64,000 nt of DNA from Lachnospiraceae bacterium Zagget2 (GTDB lineage: Bacteria; Bacillota; Clostridia; Lachnospirales; Lachnospiraceae): NCBI GenBank assembly GCA_001941045.1, contig MSHD01000024.1:124973-188972 (forward strand), in the 5' to 3' direction. Below are positions 16,130-24,624 of this stretch, one piece after another. The stretch's first letter is position 1; each line of letters begins with the position of its first letter. The position numbers and the translations under genes are program-made. Below the pieces are notes generated by a model. It was given only the letters and a program-made list of their open reading frames with translations, made no database searches and was not told where the DNA came from.

Positions 16130-17512
16130 ATGAATGGAAAAAATGCAAATGCCGTCGATACAAGGACTACAGTAGGCTATGCCTTCGGTGAATTCGGAAG
16201 CCAGTTCAGCTGGTATATGATCAACAGCTATCTGATGATCTTTTACACGGACATCGTGGGACTGGCAGCCGGTACGATCTCTCTCATCATGCTGATCGCG
16301 CGTGTCTGGGATGCGGTGAACGACCCGATGATGGGCATGCTCTGCGACCGTACCAATACGAAGTATGGGAGATTCCGCCCGTATATCATGTTCGCGCCGC
16401 CCTTCCTGGCGATTTTCAATATCCTGACCTTCACGGTCTTTCCGCTGGAGGGCGTGACGAAGGCGCTTGTCTGCCTCGTATGTTATGTCGGCACCGGCAT
16501 GCTCTACACGATTGTGGCGACGGCCTACGCCAGCATGGTGAATGTGATCGCCAATACCTCTGAGGGACGCACAAAGCTCAACGCGGCCCGCAACTTCGGC
16601 AACGCGGCGAGCCAGATCATTCTCTCCGCGATCGCGATGCCTTTGATTCTTTACTTTGGCCAGAGCGACGTCGCGACGGCAAAGGGCTATTTCTGGACTG
16701 TGGTGGTGCTGTCCGTTATCATGATTCCCTGCTTCGTAATCGTTTCCGTCTGCTGCAAGGAAAAGTATGTACCGAAGTATGACCCGCAGACTGCATCAAT
16801 TGAGAAGAAAAGAAGCATCGGCGAGAGTGTCCGGACGATCCTGAAAAACGATCAGCTCGTGATCGTCGTCATCAATACGCTTGGCGGTACCATCGGCATC
16901 ATGGGACGCATGAGCCTGCTGGCCTACTATGTGATCTATGTCGTCGGTTCCTATACGATGATCGCCCCGATCTATGTGATCATGAATGTCGGAAACCTGC
17001 TCGGCAGCGCGTTGATCCCGGCGATGACCAGAAGATTTGGAAAGCGCAATTATGCAGTCGGGCTGAATATTCTGATGATTGTCAGCTTTGTACTGATGTA
17101 CATGTTCCCGGTCAACAATGTGCTGTATCTCGGCGGTATGTCCTTCCTCGTTGGTGTTTCGAACTCCGCGCAGGGCGTGATCTACGGTATGGTATCCGAC
17201 TCCATCGACTATGGCGAGTGGAAGACCGGCAACAAGGAAGTGGGACTTTCCTTCTCCTTCCTCAGCCTGTCCGTGAAGATCGCGACGGCGGTCTGCGGTT
17301 CTGTGGGCGTCCTTCTGCTGGCAGCGTCCGGCTATGTGGCGAACGCGCAGCAGACGGCGGAGGCCATGAACGGTATCAACCTCGTCGTCAATATTTTCCC
17401 GGCAGTCTGCGTGGGCATCTCACTGATTCCGATGCTCTTCTATAAGCTGTCCAATGAGAAGATGGCTCAGATTGCGAAGGATCTGGCGGAGAGGAACGGC
17501 GCGAAGGCGTAA
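16130..17512 (+). CDS. GPH-family cation symporter (copy 1)
   Basis: This 460-residue membrane carrier belongs to the glycoside-pentoside-hexuronide (MelB-like) family. Twelve hydrophobic segments are visible, with the family landmarks YMINSYLMIFYTDIVGL near residue 25, DPMMGMLCDRTNTKYGRFRP near 60-80 (the MelB-type D-P-x-x-G and GRFRPY region), and DSIDYGEWKTGNKEVG near 360. I prefer ATG 16130 over 16112 because GAAGGGG stands in front of it. The next gene encodes a close paralogue. GPH carriers take up glycosides with Na+ or H+; a flavonoid glycoside or other polyphenol conjugate is a possible substrate by context only. Confidence 0.88.
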   Translation: MNGKNANAVDTRTTVGYAFGEFGSQFSWYMINSYLMIFYTDIVGLAAGTISLIMLIARVWDAVNDPMMGMLCDRTNTKYGRFRPYIMFAPPFLAIFNILTFTVFPLEGVTKALVCLVCYVGTGMLYTIVATAYASMVNVIANTSEGRTKLNAARNFGNAASQIILSAIAMPLILYFGQSDVATAKGYFWTVVVLSVIMIPCFVIVSVCCKEKYVPKYDPQTASIEKKRSIGESVRTILKNDQLVIVVINTLGGTIGIMGRMSLLAYYVIYVVGSYTMIAPIYVIMNVGNLLGSALIPAMTRRFGKRNYAVGLNILMIVSFVLMYMFPVNNVLYLGGMSFLVGVSNSAQGVIYGMVSDSIDYGEWKTGNKEVGLSFSFLSLSVKIATAVCGSVGVLLLAASGYVANAQQTAEAMNGINLVVNIFPAVCVGISLIPMLFYKLSNEKMAQIAKDLAERNGAKA

Positions 17513-17532
17513 CGGAAAAGAGGAAAATCACT

Positions 17533-18915
17533 ATGAATGAAAAAAAGATAAATGATGTCAATACAAAGACCCTTGTGGGCTATTCTCTTGGCGAGCTGGG
17601 AAATCAGTGCAGCTGGTATATGATTAACAGCTACCTGATGATCTTCTATACGGATATCGTGGGACTGGCAGCCGGTACGATCTCCCTTATCATGCTGGTT
17701 GCGCGGGTATGGGATGCGGTGAATGACCCGATGATGGGCATGATCTGCGACCGTACCAACACGAAATACGGAAGATTCCGGCCATATATTATGTTTGCGC
17801 CGCCGTTTCTGGCCATATTTAACATTCTGACCTTCACGGTCTTTCCGCTTCAGGGAGTGACGAAGGCGCTCGTCTGTCTGGTGTGCTATGTCGGTACCGG
17901 CATGCTGTACACGGTTGTCTATACGGCCTACGCCAGCCTGGTAAACGTGATTTCCAACACCTCTGAGGGTCGCCTGAAGCTCTATGCGGGACGCAACTTT
18001 GGCAATGCGGCAAGTCAGATTATTCTCTCCGCGATTGTGATGCCCCTGATTTTATACTTCGGGCAGAGTGATGTCGCAACAGCAAAGGGTTATTTCTGGA
18101 CCGCTATTGTACTGTCGATTGCAATTATGCCGTTTTTCTGGATTGTGGCGATCTGCTGTAAGGAGAAATATACACCGCAGTATATGCCGCAGGCTGCCGC
18201 GACTGAGCAGAAGAGGAGTATCGGTGAGAGCATCCGGACGATCCTCAAAAATGATCAGCTGGTGTTGATTGTGATCAATACGCTTGGCGGTACGATTGGC
18301 ATCATGGGACGCATGAGCCTCCTGGCCTACTATGTGATCTATGTGGTTGGCTCGTACACGATGATTGCCCCGATTTACGTAATTATGAATATCGGAAACC
18401 TGTTTGGCAGTCTGCTGATCCCGCGGATGACCCGGACCTTTGGCAAGCGCAATTATGCTTTTGGACTCAATATCCTGATGATTGTCAGCTTTGTGCTCAT
18501 GTATATGTTCCCGGCCAACAATATTATGTATCTGGGAATCATGTCCTTCCTGATCGGTATCTCGAACTCCGCGCAGGGCGTTGTACACGGTATGGTGTCC
18601 GATGCCATTGATTACGGTGATCTGAAGACCGGTCACAAGGAAGTGGGACTTGCCTTTTCGTTCCTCAGCCTGGCCGTGAAAATTTCGACGGCGGTCTGCG
18701 GTACAGCCGGTGTTCTGCTGCTGGCCGCGACGGGCTATGTGGCGAACGCGCAGCAGACACCCGCGGCGATGAATGGGATCAACCTAGTTGTCAATATTAT
18801 TCCGGCAGTCTGCGTGGCAGTGTCACTCATTCCACTGCTTTTCTATAAGCTGAACGATGAGAGAATGGCGGAGATCACAAGACAGCTTGAAGAGAGAAAC
18901 AGAGTAGAAGCATAA
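17533..18915 (+). CDS. GPH-family cation symporter (copy 2)
   Basis: This 460-residue paralogue of the preceding carrier has the same length and nearly the same N-terminal 200 residues. It begins 20 bases after the first copy, so the pair arose by tandem duplication. Differences cluster in places likely to affect substrate or coupling: DAIDYGDLKTGHKEVG in place of DSIDYGEWKTGNKEVG, and VYTAYASLVNVISN in place of VATAYASMVNVIAN. The ribosome site AAAGAGGAAAAT supports the ATG. Two working versions imply either two related substrates or an exchange arrangement; both are inferences. Confidence 0.88.
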   Translation: MNEKKINDVNTKTLVGYSLGELGNQCSWYMINSYLMIFYTDIVGLAAGTISLIMLVARVWDAVNDPMMGMICDRTNTKYGRFRPYIMFAPPFLAIFNILTFTVFPLQGVTKALVCLVCYVGTGMLYTVVYTAYASLVNVISNTSEGRLKLYAGRNFGNAASQIILSAIVMPLILYFGQSDVATAKGYFWTAIVLSIAIMPFFWIVAICCKEKYTPQYMPQAAATEQKRSIGESIRTILKNDQLVLIVINTLGGTIGIMGRMSLLAYYVIYVVGSYTMIAPIYVIMNIGNLFGSLLIPRMTRTFGKRNYAFGLNILMIVSFVLMYMFPANNIMYLGIMSFLIGISNSAQGVVHGMVSDAIDYGDLKTGHKEVGLAFSFLSLAVKISTAVCGTAGVLLLAATGYVANAQQTPAAMNGINLVVNIIPAVCVAVSLIPLLFYKLNDERMAEITRQLEERNRVEA

Positions 18916-18955
18916 TACAAAAAACAATTATTGATGACGGGAAAGGAGATTGAAG

Positions 18956-20400
18956 TTGAAAACTTATGAAGCAGATGTAGTGGTAATCGCGGCGGGCCCG
19001 GCCGGCATGACGGCGGCCGTGCAGGCGGCGGAGGACGGGGCGGATGTCCTGGTGATTGAGAAGCAGCCGGTCATCGGCGGCGCGGCCAATATGGGCATGG
19101 GTCCGCTCGGAATCGGCACACGCTACCAGAAACAGAGCATGAACGACATCACGGTGCAGAAGGCTTTTGAAATGTTCATGGAGTACACGCATTATAACGC
19201 GGACGCCGCCTGATCCGGCGCTACTTTGAGCAGTCCGCGGAGACGATCGAGTGGCTCGAGGAGATGGGCGTGGAGTTCGAGGGAGCGTTCCGCTATTTCC
19301 CGAAGTCGGAGGCAACCTGGCATATCGTGAAGTCTGATCACGGCATCGGACCGCGCGCGGCTTCCTTTATGAACAAGGCGCTGTACGCGAGAGCACAGGA
19401 GCTCGGCGTTCGCTTCCTCGTGGAAACGCCCGGAAAGAAGATTCTCATGGAGGAAGGAAAGGTCGCGGGCGTGCTCGCAACGGACAAGGACGGCGAGGAG
19501 GTTAAGATCAGCTGCAAGGCGGCTATCATCTGCACCGGCGGCGCGGGTGCGAACAAGGAGCTCATCAAAGAAGAGACCGGCTATATTCACGGTGTCGATA
19601 TGTTTAACTTCGCGATTCCCGGCATCATGGGTGACGGCCTGAAGATGGCCTGGGAAGCGGGCGTGGACAAGCTTCCGGTGAGAATCGAGCAGGCAGCGGT
19701 TCTGGTAGGAACAGAGGAGCTTGCGGGCAGCGTCTGCAATGTCTTCTCACAGCCGAACCTGCTGGTGAACCGCAACGGGAAGCGCTTTATGAACGAGGAT
19801 CAGATGCAGAACACGACCTTCATGTCCAATGCGCTGTCGCATCAGAAGGATCGCACGGGATTCAGCATTGTCGATTCGTCGATCGTTAAGTATTATATGC
19901 GCAACGGCGTGGACAATGTCAGCCTTGTCCATCCGGATGCGGATGTATCGGATTTCGCCGAGGGCGTGAAGACGGCTCAGGAAAATGGCGTTGGCAATCT
20001 GATCGTCGCGGATACGATCGAAGAACTCGCGGAGAAGGCCGGCATCAACGTCGAAAATCTCGTGGCGACCGTCGAGGACTACAACGATTACTGCGAGAGC
20101 GTGGACGAGGAGTTCTTCAAGGACAGACGCTACATGCGGCCGATCGAGAAGGCACCGTTCTACTGTGCGCGCTTCTGCCCGGGTGGTTACGGAACCGTCG
20201 GCGGCATCCGCATCAATGAGAACTGCGAGGCCTGTGACAAGGACTTTGAGCCGATTCCCGGCCTCTATGCAGCCGGTGCGGACGCCTGCAACATTTACGA
20301 GGACAGCTACATGTTCCTGCTTCCCGGAAACTCGATGGGATTTGCGGTCAACACCGGCAGAATCGCCGGTATGACGGCTGCGGAGTATGTACAGGAATAA
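18956..20400 (+). pseudogene. FAD-dependent oxidoreductase, fumarate/urocanate-reductase-like (frameshifted)
   Basis: The protein belongs to the flavoprotein family of fumarate, urocanate and related ene-reductases. The N-terminal part (TTG at 18956 after AAAGGAG) has the FAD-binding VVVIAAGPAGMTAA, where the first glycine of GxGxxG is alanine. It stops at 19213 after YNADAA. The continuation in another frame (RRYFEQSAETIEWLEEMGVE) runs to 20400 and carries the C-terminal FAD motif LYAAGADACN plus a substrate-domain CARFCPGGYGTVGG. One missing base near 19209 (GCCGCC followed by TGATCC, where CTGATCC would restore frame) explains the break. No haem or FMN-attachment domain is present. Downstream are two iron-sulfur flavoproteins that could deliver its electrons. 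Confidence 0.8.
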
Positions 20401-20410
20401 GATGAGAGAG

Positions 20411-20442
20411 ATCCACAGGGCGCCATGCAGCACCCTGTGGAT
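20411..20442 (+). promoter_or_regulatory. Intercistronic hairpin without T-tract
   Basis: ATCCACAGGG (20411-20420) pairs perfectly with CCCTGTGGAT (20433-20442) between the FAD reductase and the next gene. With no run of T after it, it more likely tunes mRNA stability or processing between the two genes than ends transcription. Confidence 0.55.
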
Positions 20443-20468
20443 ACTTTGAAAATTGGGAGATATTAAAA

Positions 20469-22592
20469 ATGGCAGTCATTACGATAGACGGGAAATGTCT
20501 CACAGTACCCGATAACAAGAATATTCTGCAGTGTGCGCTGGACAATGGAATCTATATCCCGCACCTGTGTCATCATAAAGATCTGAATCCGCTTGGTTCC
20601 TGCAGACTCTGCATCGTCGAGGTGGAGGGCCGGGAGGGCGTCACGCCGTCCTGCATGCTGGAGGCGGAGGACGGAATGGTCGTCCACACAAAGACGCCGG
20701 AAGTGGAGCGGCTGCGGATTCTGGCGCTGGAGCTTCTGCTCACCGGGCATCCGGAGGACTGCTCCACCTGCCCGAAATACGGAAACTGCGAGCTGCAGCA
20801 GCTGATTCAGTACGTTGGCCCGAAGACAGGCCGTATGAAAATGCGCACGAAGGGCTTTAAGACGCAGGAGGAGAACCCTCTGATCATCCATGACATGAAC
20901 CGCTGCGTGCTCTGTGGGCGCTGCGTGCGCGCCTGCAATGAACTGCGGGGCGTCAAGGTGCTGCAGTATCAGAAAAAAGACATGGAGACCTATGTGGGGA
21001 CCGTCCATGACAGACTTCTGAAGGATGCGGACTGCCGTTTCTGCCAGGCCTGCGTGGAGGTATGTCCTACCGGAACGATCCGCGACAAACTGGCTGACGC
21101 AAATAAGAAGAAAGAAGATGTGGTGGTGCCCTGCAGGCATGCCTGCCCTGCGCACACCGATATCCCGCGCTATATCCGCTATGTGAAGGAAGGAAAATAT
21201 GACGAGGCGGCCGCGGTAATCCGCGAGAAGCTGCCGATCCCGAAGTCCCTTGGCTATATCTGCACCCATGCCTGTGAGCTGGAGTGCAAGAGAAAGGAAC
21301 TCGGGGAGCCGATGTCCATCCGCAATATCAAGCGCTACGCGGCGGAGCACGACAGCGGTTCACTCTGGAAGGGAAAAGGAAAGCAGCTCCCGGATACGGG
21401 GAAAAAGGTCTGCGTGGTGGGCGGCGGCCCCTGCGGCCTCTCCGCGGCCTACTATCTCCGGAAACAGGGACACGCCGTCACGATTAAGGAGGAGCTCCCG
21501 ACCGCGGGCGGCATGATGGCCTATGGGATTCCTGCCTATCGGCTTCCCCGGGATATTATCGCGGAGGAAGTGCAGCTGATCGAGGAGCAGGGCGTAAGGA
21601 TCGAGACCGGGACAAAGGTGGAGAAGCCGGTGGAGCTTCTTAAGGAGTACGACGCCGTGCTGATGGCGATCGGCGGACATAACGGCGTGCGGCTCCCGAT
21701 GGAGGGTAGCAGTCTGCCGGGCGTGATCCTGAACGCGGATTTCCTCCGGAACGCGAGCATGGGGAAGGAAACCGGTATGGGAGAGCGGATCATCGTGCTC
21801 GGCGGCGGCAATGTGGCTTTCGACTGCGCACGGACCGCAAAGCGGCTCGGCGCGAAGGAGATCCACCTCGCCTGCCTGGAGGCGAGAGAGGTGATGACGG
21901 CGGATGATGAGGAGATTCTGCAGGCGCAGGAGGAGGGCATCTTTGTCCACCCGGCGCAGACCTTCGAACGGATCACCGGCGAGGAGCATGTGACAGGCGT
22001 GGATTTCATGAACGTCGAATCCTTCACCTTCGATGAGAATCGGCGCGCGATCATCCAGAAGGAGGAGGGATCGGAACATCATATCGATGGCGACACGGTG
22101 ATCTTCGCAGTCGGCCAGAGGCCGGATATCACGCCGGAGGCGGGGCTGGAGCTCGGAAGGGCGAACAGCATCGCCGTGAAGGACATGGAGAAGGACAAAT
22201 CGACCTCGGTGGAAGGCATTTTTGCGGCAGGCGACGCGATCTACGGTACGAAATCCGTCGTGATGGCGGTCGAGTCCGGCAGGGAGGCAGCGAGCCAGAT
22301 TGACCGGTATCTGGGCGGCGACGGTGACATTTCAGAGGTGCTGGCGCCGGTGGAGACGGCAAATTCCTATATAGGGGAGTGTAAGGGCTTCGCTTATCTT
22401 GAGCGGAAGGAACCGCTGGTAGACGCGCCGGAGGAGAGAAGCGACAATTTCCGGCTCTACGATCACGGAATCTGTGAGCAGGATATCTGCGCGGAGGCCG
22501 GGCGTTGCCTGCAGTGCGATCTGCGGCTTCAGATATCCGCGCCAAGTCTCTGGGGAGATTTCACAAAAGCTACGGGAGGCGCAGAGGAATGA
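20469..22592 (+). CDS. Iron-sulfur NAD(P)H oxidoreductase: NuoG-N-terminal ferredoxin domains fused to GltD-like flavoprotein
   Basis: This 707-residue protein is modular. Residues 1-75 form a [2Fe-2S] domain (HLCHHKDL, CRLC). A His-Cys3 [4Fe-4S] motif follows near 97-108 (HPEDCSTCPKYGNC), then two [4Fe-4S] ferredoxin motifs near 145 (CVLCGRCVRAC) and 190 (CRFCQACVEVC). From about 215 the protein resembles the glutamate synthase small subunit: a cysteine cluster (CRHACPAHTD, CTHACELEC), FAD-binding VVGGGPCGLSAAY near 320, NAD(P)-binding VLGGGNVAFDCA near 440, and a GIFAAGDA motif near 590. Such proteins oxidise NAD(P)H and pass electrons to iron-sulfur partners. It overlaps the next gene (ATGA) and probably forms a complex with its product. 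Confidence 0.88.
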   Translation: MAVITIDGKCLTVPDNKNILQCALDNGIYIPHLCHHKDLNPLGSCRLCIVEVEGREGVTPSCMLEAEDGMVVHTKTPEVERLRILALELLLTGHPEDCSTCPKYGNCELQQLIQYVGPKTGRMKMRTKGFKTQEENPLIIHDMNRCVLCGRCVRACNELRGVKVLQYQKKDMETYVGTVHDRLLKDADCRFCQACVEVCPTGTIRDKLADANKKKEDVVVPCRHACPAHTDIPRYIRYVKEGKYDEAAAVIREKLPIPKSLGYICTHACELECKRKELGEPMSIRNIKRYAAEHDSGSLWKGKGKQLPDTGKKVCVVGGGPCGLSAAYYLRKQGHAVTIKEELPTAGGMMAYGIPAYRLPRDIIAEEVQLIEEQGVRIETGTKVEKPVELLKEYDAVLMAIGGHNGVRLPMEGSSLPGVILNADFLRNASMGKETGMGERIIVLGGGNVAFDCARTAKRLGAKEIHLACLEAREVMTADDEEILQAQEEGIFVHPAQTFERITGEEHVTGVDFMNVESFTFDENRRAIIQKEEGSEHHIDGDTVIFAVGQRPDITPEAGLELGRANSIAVKDMEKDKSTSVEGIFAAGDAIYGTKSVVMAVESGREAASQIDRYLGGDGDISEVLAPVETANSYIGECKGFAYLERKEPLVDAPEERSDNFRLYDHGICEQDICAEAGRCLQCDLRLQISAPSLWGDFTKATGGAEE

Positions 22593-23779
22593 GGAATTTG
22601 AGCAGGGAAGAACTTCTGGATAAAATCGAGGAATGTGGAATACAGGAATATGGTCTTTGCAGCGGCAGCCTCCGAGGGCGCATCGGAGAAGCCGCCGCGA
22701 AGATGGAGAAGACGGGCGGACAGGGAGCCATCGTCTGCGCGCTCAACAACGCCGATCTGGACGGAATTCTGCTGGATCTGCTGAAGGATGAGCCGGAAAA
22801 GGTGATGAATGGGATTGATATCGCGGCGCTTGCTCTCGGAGCAGAGAAAAAGACGCTTCACATTCCGGAGTATGCGCAGCATCTCGCGGACGATGCCGTC
22901 CTGACAGAAATGCTCGGGCAGCATCAGATCTCGCTGGAAGTGGGGATTGTCGACGTCAGGGCGGACGCCGCATGCCTGCTGCTGCATCTCGTGACAGCGG
23001 TGGAGCTGGCGGAAGCCTTTGCGCAGGATGCGGCGGCGAAAGCCTGTTATTATGTCTCGGTAAACGGAAAGAAGCTGCAGCGTGTGGAAGGGAGCGCAAG
23101 AATCGCAGAGCTGGCGGACATCGGGGACGCGAAGGTTCTTCGCCTTGGCTATGCGTATTACCCGGCGGAGGCGGCGCAGCTGACGGTGGCAGAAGCCCGT
23201 ATCGAAAATGGTGTGATCGCGGTTCTTCCCTCCGGCGAGTGTATCGTCAGGGATGCGCAGGAGCAGATGACCGCGTCCAGGAAGCAGAGCTGTGGGAAAT
23301 GTGTGTTCTGTCGTGAGGGGCTGCTGCAGCTGCAGTTTATGCAGAAGGAGATCGCGGAAGGCAGAGGAAAGATGGACTATCTGGATCTGACGGAGGAGAT
23401 CGGCTCCGCGATGACGTTCTCCGGGATGTGTACGCTCGGGCAGACGGCGCCGAAGCTCGCGCTTTCCGCTGTTTCCTCCTTCCGTGAAGAGTATGAGGGG
23501 CATATCCGGAAAAAGAAATGCTCCGCCGGAGCCTGTTTCTCAGCGGAGACCTACTATATTGATCCAAAACTCTGCACGGGCTGCGGGGACTGTTCGGACG
23601 TCTGTCCGCAGGATTGCATCGAGGGGAAGGCGAAATACATTCATATGATCGATACCGTGGACTGCGGCCGCTGCGGGAAATGTCTGGAGGCCTGCGGCGA
23701 CGGCGCGGTCGTCTGCACGGAAGGAAAGCTGCCGAAGCTGCCGAACCGTCTGACGAAGGTCGGAAAGTTCAGACGTTAG
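22589..23779 (+). CDS. NuoF-like iron-sulfur subunit with degenerate NADH/FMN domain and two ferredoxin clusters
   Basis: This 396-residue protein resembles subunit F of complex I and HymB-type hydrogenase subunits. Residues 1-95 align with the FMN/NADH domain (GAIVCALNNADLDG, VMNGIDIAALALGAEKKTL) but lack the GGAGFPTG and glycine-rich NADH motifs. An SLBB-like segment follows, then the N3-type cluster motif CGKCVFCREG near residue 235 with a later FSGMCTLG cysteine. The C-terminus carries two [4Fe-4S] motifs (CTGCGDCSDVC, CGRCGKCLEAC). The start ATG 22589 overlaps the previous stop. I infer a wiring subunit that receives electrons from the GltD-like partner rather than oxidising NADH itself. 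Confidence 0.82.
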   Translation: MRNLSREELLDKIEECGIQEYGLCSGSLRGRIGEAAAKMEKTGGQGAIVCALNNADLDGILLDLLKDEPEKVMNGIDIAALALGAEKKTLHIPEYAQHLADDAVLTEMLGQHQISLEVGIVDVRADAACLLLHLVTAVELAEAFAQDAAAKACYYVSVNGKKLQRVEGSARIAELADIGDAKVLRLGYAYYPAEAAQLTVAEARIENGVIAVLPSGECIVRDAQEQMTASRKQSCGKCVFCREGLLQLQFMQKEIAEGRGKMDYLDLTEEIGSAMTFSGMCTLGQTAPKLALSAVSSFREEYEGHIRKKKCSAGACFSAETYYIDPKLCTGCGDCSDVCPQDCIEGKAKYIHMIDTVDCGRCGKCLEACGDGAVVCTEGKLPKLPNRLTKVGKFRR

Positions 23780-23789
23780 GATTTCCTGA

Positions 23790-24410
23790 TCAGTTTCCGC
23801 TGTGATACCGATACTGGCTGCCGATCTTGATCGTACTCAGGATTTGTGTAATCATATCCAGACTCAGGTCGGCCAGCTTGTTGTCGGTTGTCCACTGCCT
23901 GGCGAGGCTCAGGAAGAGATCGGGCAGAAATTCCAGAAAATGCTGGCGCACTTCATCGTCGGGCATCTGCGAGCTGTTCATCTGGACGTTGAGCGAGCTG
24001 CGCAGGAATTTCACGACCTTGAAGTAAAAGCCGGAATCGCCGTGCGGGCCGAGCAGAGCGTTGTAGTAGAAGCTGTACTTCTGATAATGCTCCAGCCATT
24101 CTCTTTCCCACAGGCTGTTCGTATCCTCCGCCAGTGTATAAATGACGCGTTCCCCGTTTCCGGCGGGAATATGGCGCTTCGAGAAGGCGGGCATGGAGCT
24201 CAGCAGCATATCCTCGGTCTCGGTGATGATTTCGTAGATGTCGGTGAAATACAGATAGAAAGCGCCGCGTGAGATCCCGGCGGTTTCTACGATCGCCCGC
24301 ACTGTGATCTTATCAAAATCCTTTGTCTCAATCAGCCGGAAATACGTGTCGATGATTTTCTGGCGCGTTTTCCTTGATTTCTCTGTTTCGATCGTATACT
24401 TATCACGCAT
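23790..24410 (-). CDS. TetR-family transcriptional regulator
   Basis: This 206-residue protein starts MRDKYTIETEKSRKTRQKII and has a helix-turn-helix near residues 25-50 (ITVRAIVETAGISRGAFYLYF), the classic TetR N-terminal domain, followed by an all-helical ligand domain. The ATG at 24410 is chosen over the open-frame start at 24578, which lies inside the divergent promoter region. It converges on the redox operon and diverges from the MBL gene. An inverted repeat at 24488-24509 between them is its likely operator. An aromatic or acyl-CoA ligand is plausible from context. Confidence 0.85.
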   Translation of the reverse strand: MRDKYTIETEKSRKTRQKIIDTYFRLIETKDFDKITVRAIVETAGISRGAFYLYFTDIYEIITETEDMLLSSMPAFSKRHIPAGNGERVIYTLAEDTNSLWEREWLEHYQKYSFYYNALLGPHGDSGFYFKVVKFLRSSLNVQMNSSQMPDDEVRQHFLEFLPDLFLSLARQWTTDNKLADLSLDMITQILSTIKIGSQYRYHSGN

Positions 24411-24487
24411 GTCAAAACCTCTTCTGATCTGAACAAAATCCCGCGAAATGTACATTTTGAACACTATGACCGCAATTGTGCAAAATA

Positions 24488-24509
24488 GACACATTGCCGG
24501 GGATGTGTC
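24488..24509. promoter_or_regulatory. Inverted repeat, probable TetR operator
   Basis: GACACAT (24488-24494) and ATGTGTC (24503-24509) are exact inverted copies with an 8-base spacer. They lie between tetR and the MBL gene and overlap the TGTCATGTATTC element of the forward promoter, so binding here would affect that promoter directly. A lone ATGTGTC half-site occurs upstream of pta at 6591-6597. Confidence 0.55.
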
Positions 24510-24539
24510 ATGTATTCGTTTGGTAAAAACAATTAAAAT
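24506..24539 (+). promoter_or_regulatory. Putative promoter of the MBL/VOC operon
   Basis: TGTCATGTATTC (24506-24517) and TAAAAT (24534-24539) repeat exactly the element and 28-base spacing seen upstream of pta at 6622-6655. The start codon of the MBL gene is 86 bases further on. Confidence 0.5.
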
Positions 24540-24624
24540 ATCCTCATAAAGTATAGCAGAAGAAGACATATTCGTCAAATCAAGGACCGTATACTTTGCA
24601 AAACATAAGGGAAGGAGAAGGAAG

